Shown: positions 5,180-9,033 of the stretch, one piece after another
How the letters are laid out: the number at the start of each line of letters is the position of its first letter
Numbering within the stretch: the first letter of the stretch is position 1
Assembly (NCBI GenBank): GCA_902464645.1
Contig: CABQKL010000076.1
Coordinates: forward strand, 1-9,033
Direction: 5' to 3'
Source of the DNA: an uncultured Collinsella sp.
GTDB lineage: Bacteria; Actinomycetota; Coriobacteriia; Coriobacteriales; Coriobacteriaceae
Length of the DNA stretch: 9,033 nucleotides
The notes under the pieces: generated by a model
What the model was told of the DNA's origin: nothing
The model's input: only the letters and a program-made list of their open reading frames with translations
Database searches by the model: none
Program-made: the position numbers and the translations under genes

Positions 5180-6777
5180 TGTCCGAAACCCTCAATGCCC
5201 AGGATATCGCCAAGAAACTGCAGGAGCAGCTCACGAACCTCTCCGCGACGGTCGATACGCATGAGGTTTCAACGGTCGACGAGGTAGGCGACGGCATCGC
5301 GCGCGTCACCGGCCTCAAGAGCGCCATGGCAGGCGAGCTTCTGGAGTTCAAGAGCTCCGATACCGGTGAGACCGTCTTCGGCCTTGCCCAGAACCTTGAC
5401 CGTGACGAGGTCGGCGCCGTTCTGTTTGGTGCCGTCGACTCCATCAAGGAAGGCGACGAGTGCCGCACCACTGGCCGCATTATGGATATCCCCGTGAGCC
5501 GTGCCATGCTCGGCCGCGTCGTCAATCCGCTCGGCCAGCCTATCGACGGTTTGGGTGACATTGTCGCCACGCACCGCCGCCCTATCGAGTTCAAGGCCCC
5601 CGGCGTCATCGACCGTACCCCGGTGTGCGAGCCGGTTCAGACTGGCCTGTTGGCTATCGACTCCATGGTGCCTATCGGTCGCGGCCAGCGTGAGCTTATC
5701 ATCGGCGACCGTAAGACCGGCAAGACCGCTATCGCCATCGACGCCATCCTCAACCAGCGTGGCAAGGGCATGGTCTGCATCTATGTCGCCATCGGCCAGA
5801 AGGCCTCCACGGTTGCCAACATCCGCGAGACCCTCGCTCAGCACGGTGCGCTCGACTACACCATTATCGTTTCGGCCACCGCTGCCGATTCCGCCCCTAT
5901 GCAGTACATCGCGCCTATGGCCGGTGCCGCTATCGGCGAGTTCTTCATGTACAACGGCGAGGACGGCAAGCCCGCCAGCGAGACCAACCCCGGCGGCCAC
6001 GTGCTCGTCATCTACGACGACCTGTCCAAGCAGGCTGTGGCCTACCGTCAGATGTCGCTGACGCTGCATCGTCCGCCCGGACGCGAGGCCTATCCTGGCG
6101 ACATCTTCTACCTGCACTCTCGTCTGCTCGAGCGTGCCGTCAAGATGTCCAAGAAGAACGGTTACGGCTCCATGACGGCTCTGCCGATCATCGAGACCCA
6201 GGACGGCGACGTCTCGGCCTACATTCCGACCAACGTCATTTCCATTACCGATGGTCAGATCTACCTGCAGTCCGAGCTCTTCTTCCAGGGCCAGCGCCCG
6301 GCAGTCGACGTGGGTATCTCCGTGTCCCGCGTCGGTGGCGACGCACAGACCAAGGCCATGAAGCAGGTTGCCGGCAATCTTCGTCTTGACCTCGCTTCGT
6401 ACCAGGAGCTCGCCGGCTTTACGCAGTTCGGCTCCGACCTCGACGAGGCCACGCAAAAGCAGCTTACCCACGGCGCTCGCATGACTGAGCTCCTTAAGCA
6501 GCCGCGCTACAAGCCGTTTGAGGTTGGCGAGCAGATTGCAGTTCTGTTTGCAGGCAACGAGGGCTTCCTGGACGACCTGGAGATTGCCGACGTGCTGCCT
6601 TTCCGCGCTGAGCTTATCGAGTACCTGGACAACGGCTTTGGCTCGCTGCTCGATAAGGTTCGCGCCAAGAAGATCGACGATGACACCAAGGCTGAACTCC
6701 TGCGCGTTATCGGTGACTTCAAGCAGCAGTTCATGGCCAAGCACCATGCCGATACGACTGGATCAGAGGAGAACTAA
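5179..6777 (+). CDS. atpA: F1Fo ATP synthase subunit alpha
   Basis: Non-catalytic nucleotide-binding subunit of the F1 head (532 residues). The P-loop is GDRKTGKT (176-183), where most alpha subunits have GDRQTGKT; from memory the Lys form also occurs in other actinobacteria such as mycobacteria. Walker B is VLVIYDDLSKQAVAYR, and the arginine finger that reaches the beta catalytic site is Arg384 in SVSRVGGDAQ. Compared with E. coli, about 12-13 residues are inserted between GEFFMYNG and HVLVIYDD (about 261-273, rich in Gly, Pro, Glu, Ser and Asn), probably as a surface loop. The protein is about 20-30 residues longer than the E. coli subunit. GGAGGT (5165-5170) precedes the ATG, which overlaps the atpH stop as TAATG. 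Confidence 0.98.
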   Translation: MSETLNAQDIAKKLQEQLTNLSATVDTHEVSTVDEVGDGIARVTGLKSAMAGELLEFKSSDTGETVFGLAQNLDRDEVGAVLFGAVDSIKEGDECRTTGRIMDIPVSRAMLGRVVNPLGQPIDGLGDIVATHRRPIEFKAPGVIDRTPVCEPVQTGLLAIDSMVPIGRGQRELIIGDRKTGKTAIAIDAILNQRGKGMVCIYVAIGQKASTVANIRETLAQHGALDYTIIVSATAADSAPMQYIAPMAGAAIGEFFMYNGEDGKPASETNPGGHVLVIYDDLSKQAVAYRQMSLTLHRPPGREAYPGDIFYLHSRLLERAVKMSKKNGYGSMTALPIIETQDGDVSAYIPTNVISITDGQIYLQSELFFQGQRPAVDVGISVSRVGGDAQTKAMKQVAGNLRLDLASYQELAGFTQFGSDLDEATQKQLTHGARMTELLKQPRYKPFEVGEQIAVLFAGNEGFLDDLEIADVLPFRAELIEYLDNGFGSLLDKVRAKKIDDDTKAELLRVIGDFKQQFMAKHHADTTGSEEN

Positions 6778-6782
6778 GCCCT

Positions 6783-7690
6783 ATGGCCAACCTTCGCGAC
6801 ATTAAGAAGCGAATCTCCTCGGTTACCACGACCAAGCAGATCACGCGCACGATGGAGATGGTCTCTACGGCCAAGATCCGTCGTGCCCTCGATCGCTCCA
6901 AGCAGGCCGAGCCCTATAAGGAGGCGCTGACCGACGTCATGTTGACGGTCGCCGGCGACGCCTCCTGCTCGGGCACCGATCCCATGCTACAGAAGCATGA
7001 GAGCGTCAAGCATGGCCTGATTGTCGTTATTGCCTCGGACCGCGGCCTTGCCGGCGGTTTCAATACGACGGTGGAGCGCACGGCCGAAAAGCTCGCCGCT
7101 TCTTGGGCGAACGATGGCATCGAGTGCGAGATCATTGCGTGTGGACGTAAGCCGGCCACGTATTTCCGCGACCGCGCAAACGTCGTCATGCACTTTGAGG
7201 GCAATTCCTCCGAGCCCGATTTTAATCAGGCTCGCATGATTTCCTCTCATATCTGCGATGCGTATCGTGCCGGCGAGCTTGACCGCGTCGAGCTTGTCTA
7301 CCACCACGCCAAGAACCGCGTGGATCAGGAGCTTCGCGTCGAGCACTTGCTGCCGCTCGATCCCGAGATGATCGCTATGGCCCACGGTCCGCGTAAGAAC
7401 GAGACCGACGCCCCTAAGCGCATCTCGTCCACGTTCGAGTTCGTGCCCTCTCCCGAGCATGTTCTCGGCAAGCTTGTACCGTCGTATATCCTGACGGTCA
7501 TCTACCAGGCCCTGATCGATTCGGCGGCTGCTGAGCAGGGTGCACGCCGCAAGGCCATGCACTCCGCGACGGAAAACGCCACCGCGATCATCTCGACCCT
7601 TACCCGCACGTATAGTCGCGTGCGCCAGGCTTCGATCACGACCGAGATTAACGAGATCGTCGGCGGAGCCTCAGCATTGGAGGAACAGTA

Positions 7691-7691
<1 letters not shown>
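6783..7691 (+). CDS. atpG: F1Fo ATP synthase subunit gamma
   Basis: Central rotor shaft that turns inside the alpha/beta ring. The 302-residue protein has the family's conserved ends: the N-terminal helix (MANLRDIKKRISSV then TKQITRTMEMVSTAKIRRA) and the C-terminal helix (TRTYSRVRQASITTEINEIV), which form the coiled-coil shaft. The globular middle includes IASDRGLAGGFN. It is slightly longer than E. coli gamma (287), with extra residues around HGPRKNETDAPKR. ATG 6783 lies five bases after the atpA stop with AGAGGAG upstream. The stop codon shares one base with the atpD ATG. Confidence 0.97.

Positions 7692-9033
<1,342 letters not shown>

Noticed and set aside
5269..6747. Long minus-strand open frame of 492 codons opposite atpA
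   Set aside because: It is fully antisense to a secure alpha subunit gene. Long antisense frames arise from strong third-position G/C bias, and the translation is Val/Leu/Gly/Asp-rich with no recognisable domain.

Overview
The window is an ordinary high-GC bacterial chromosome segment. All genes point the same way (+): a glycerol kinase gene (glpK), uracil phosphoribosyltransferase (upp), and most of an F-type ATP synthase operon in the classical order atpI-like, B, E, F, H, A, G, D. The right edge cuts atpD. Strong G/C preference at third codon positions, an alpha subunit with the GDRKTGKT variant of the P-loop, a b subunit resembling actinobacterial b subunits and a beta subunit with the 'PLASSS' variant all suggest an actinobacterial lineage. 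My best guess from gene order and protein style is the Coriobacteriia (a Collinsella-like gut organism). That assignment is inference, not a database result.

Layout. Bases 1-48 can be read as the last 15 codons of an upstream gene. Bases 62-1600 encode glycerol kinase, with an N-terminal extension and unusual residues at the ATP-phosphate site. A 126-base gap with two inverted repeats precedes upp (1727-2374). A 282-base gap (2375-2656) follows, with inverted repeats and the best promoter candidate of the window (TTGTAC / TACAAT, 2568-2595), which would drive the atp operon. The operon starts with a 103-residue three-helix membrane protein in the atpI position. It continues with atpB (a), a 125-base gap, atpE (c), atpF (b), atpH (delta), atpA (alpha), atpG (gamma) and atpD (beta, partial). 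Apart from the atpB-atpE gap, the genes are 3-15 bases apart or overlap by 1 or 11 bases, indicating one transcript with translational coupling. The first three genes start with GTG and the rest with ATG. atpE has a near-perfect AAAGGAGG ribosome binding site.

Function. Subunits a, b and c form the membrane proton channel and rotor. Delta and b form the stator, and alpha, beta and gamma form the catalytic head. The c subunit carries Glu50 and lacks the visible Na+ ligands, so the enzyme should be proton-coupled. GlpK feeds glycerol into glycolysis as glycerol-3-phosphate, and Upp salvages uracil to UMP. I see no functional link between these two genes and the ATP synthase beyond adjacency.

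I did not find a new system here. The points worth a second look are lineage-specific oddities within well-known proteins: the changed phosphate loop of GlpK, a signal-peptide-like leader on subunit b, an inserted loop in subunit alpha, a short delta subunit, and structured intergenic regions.
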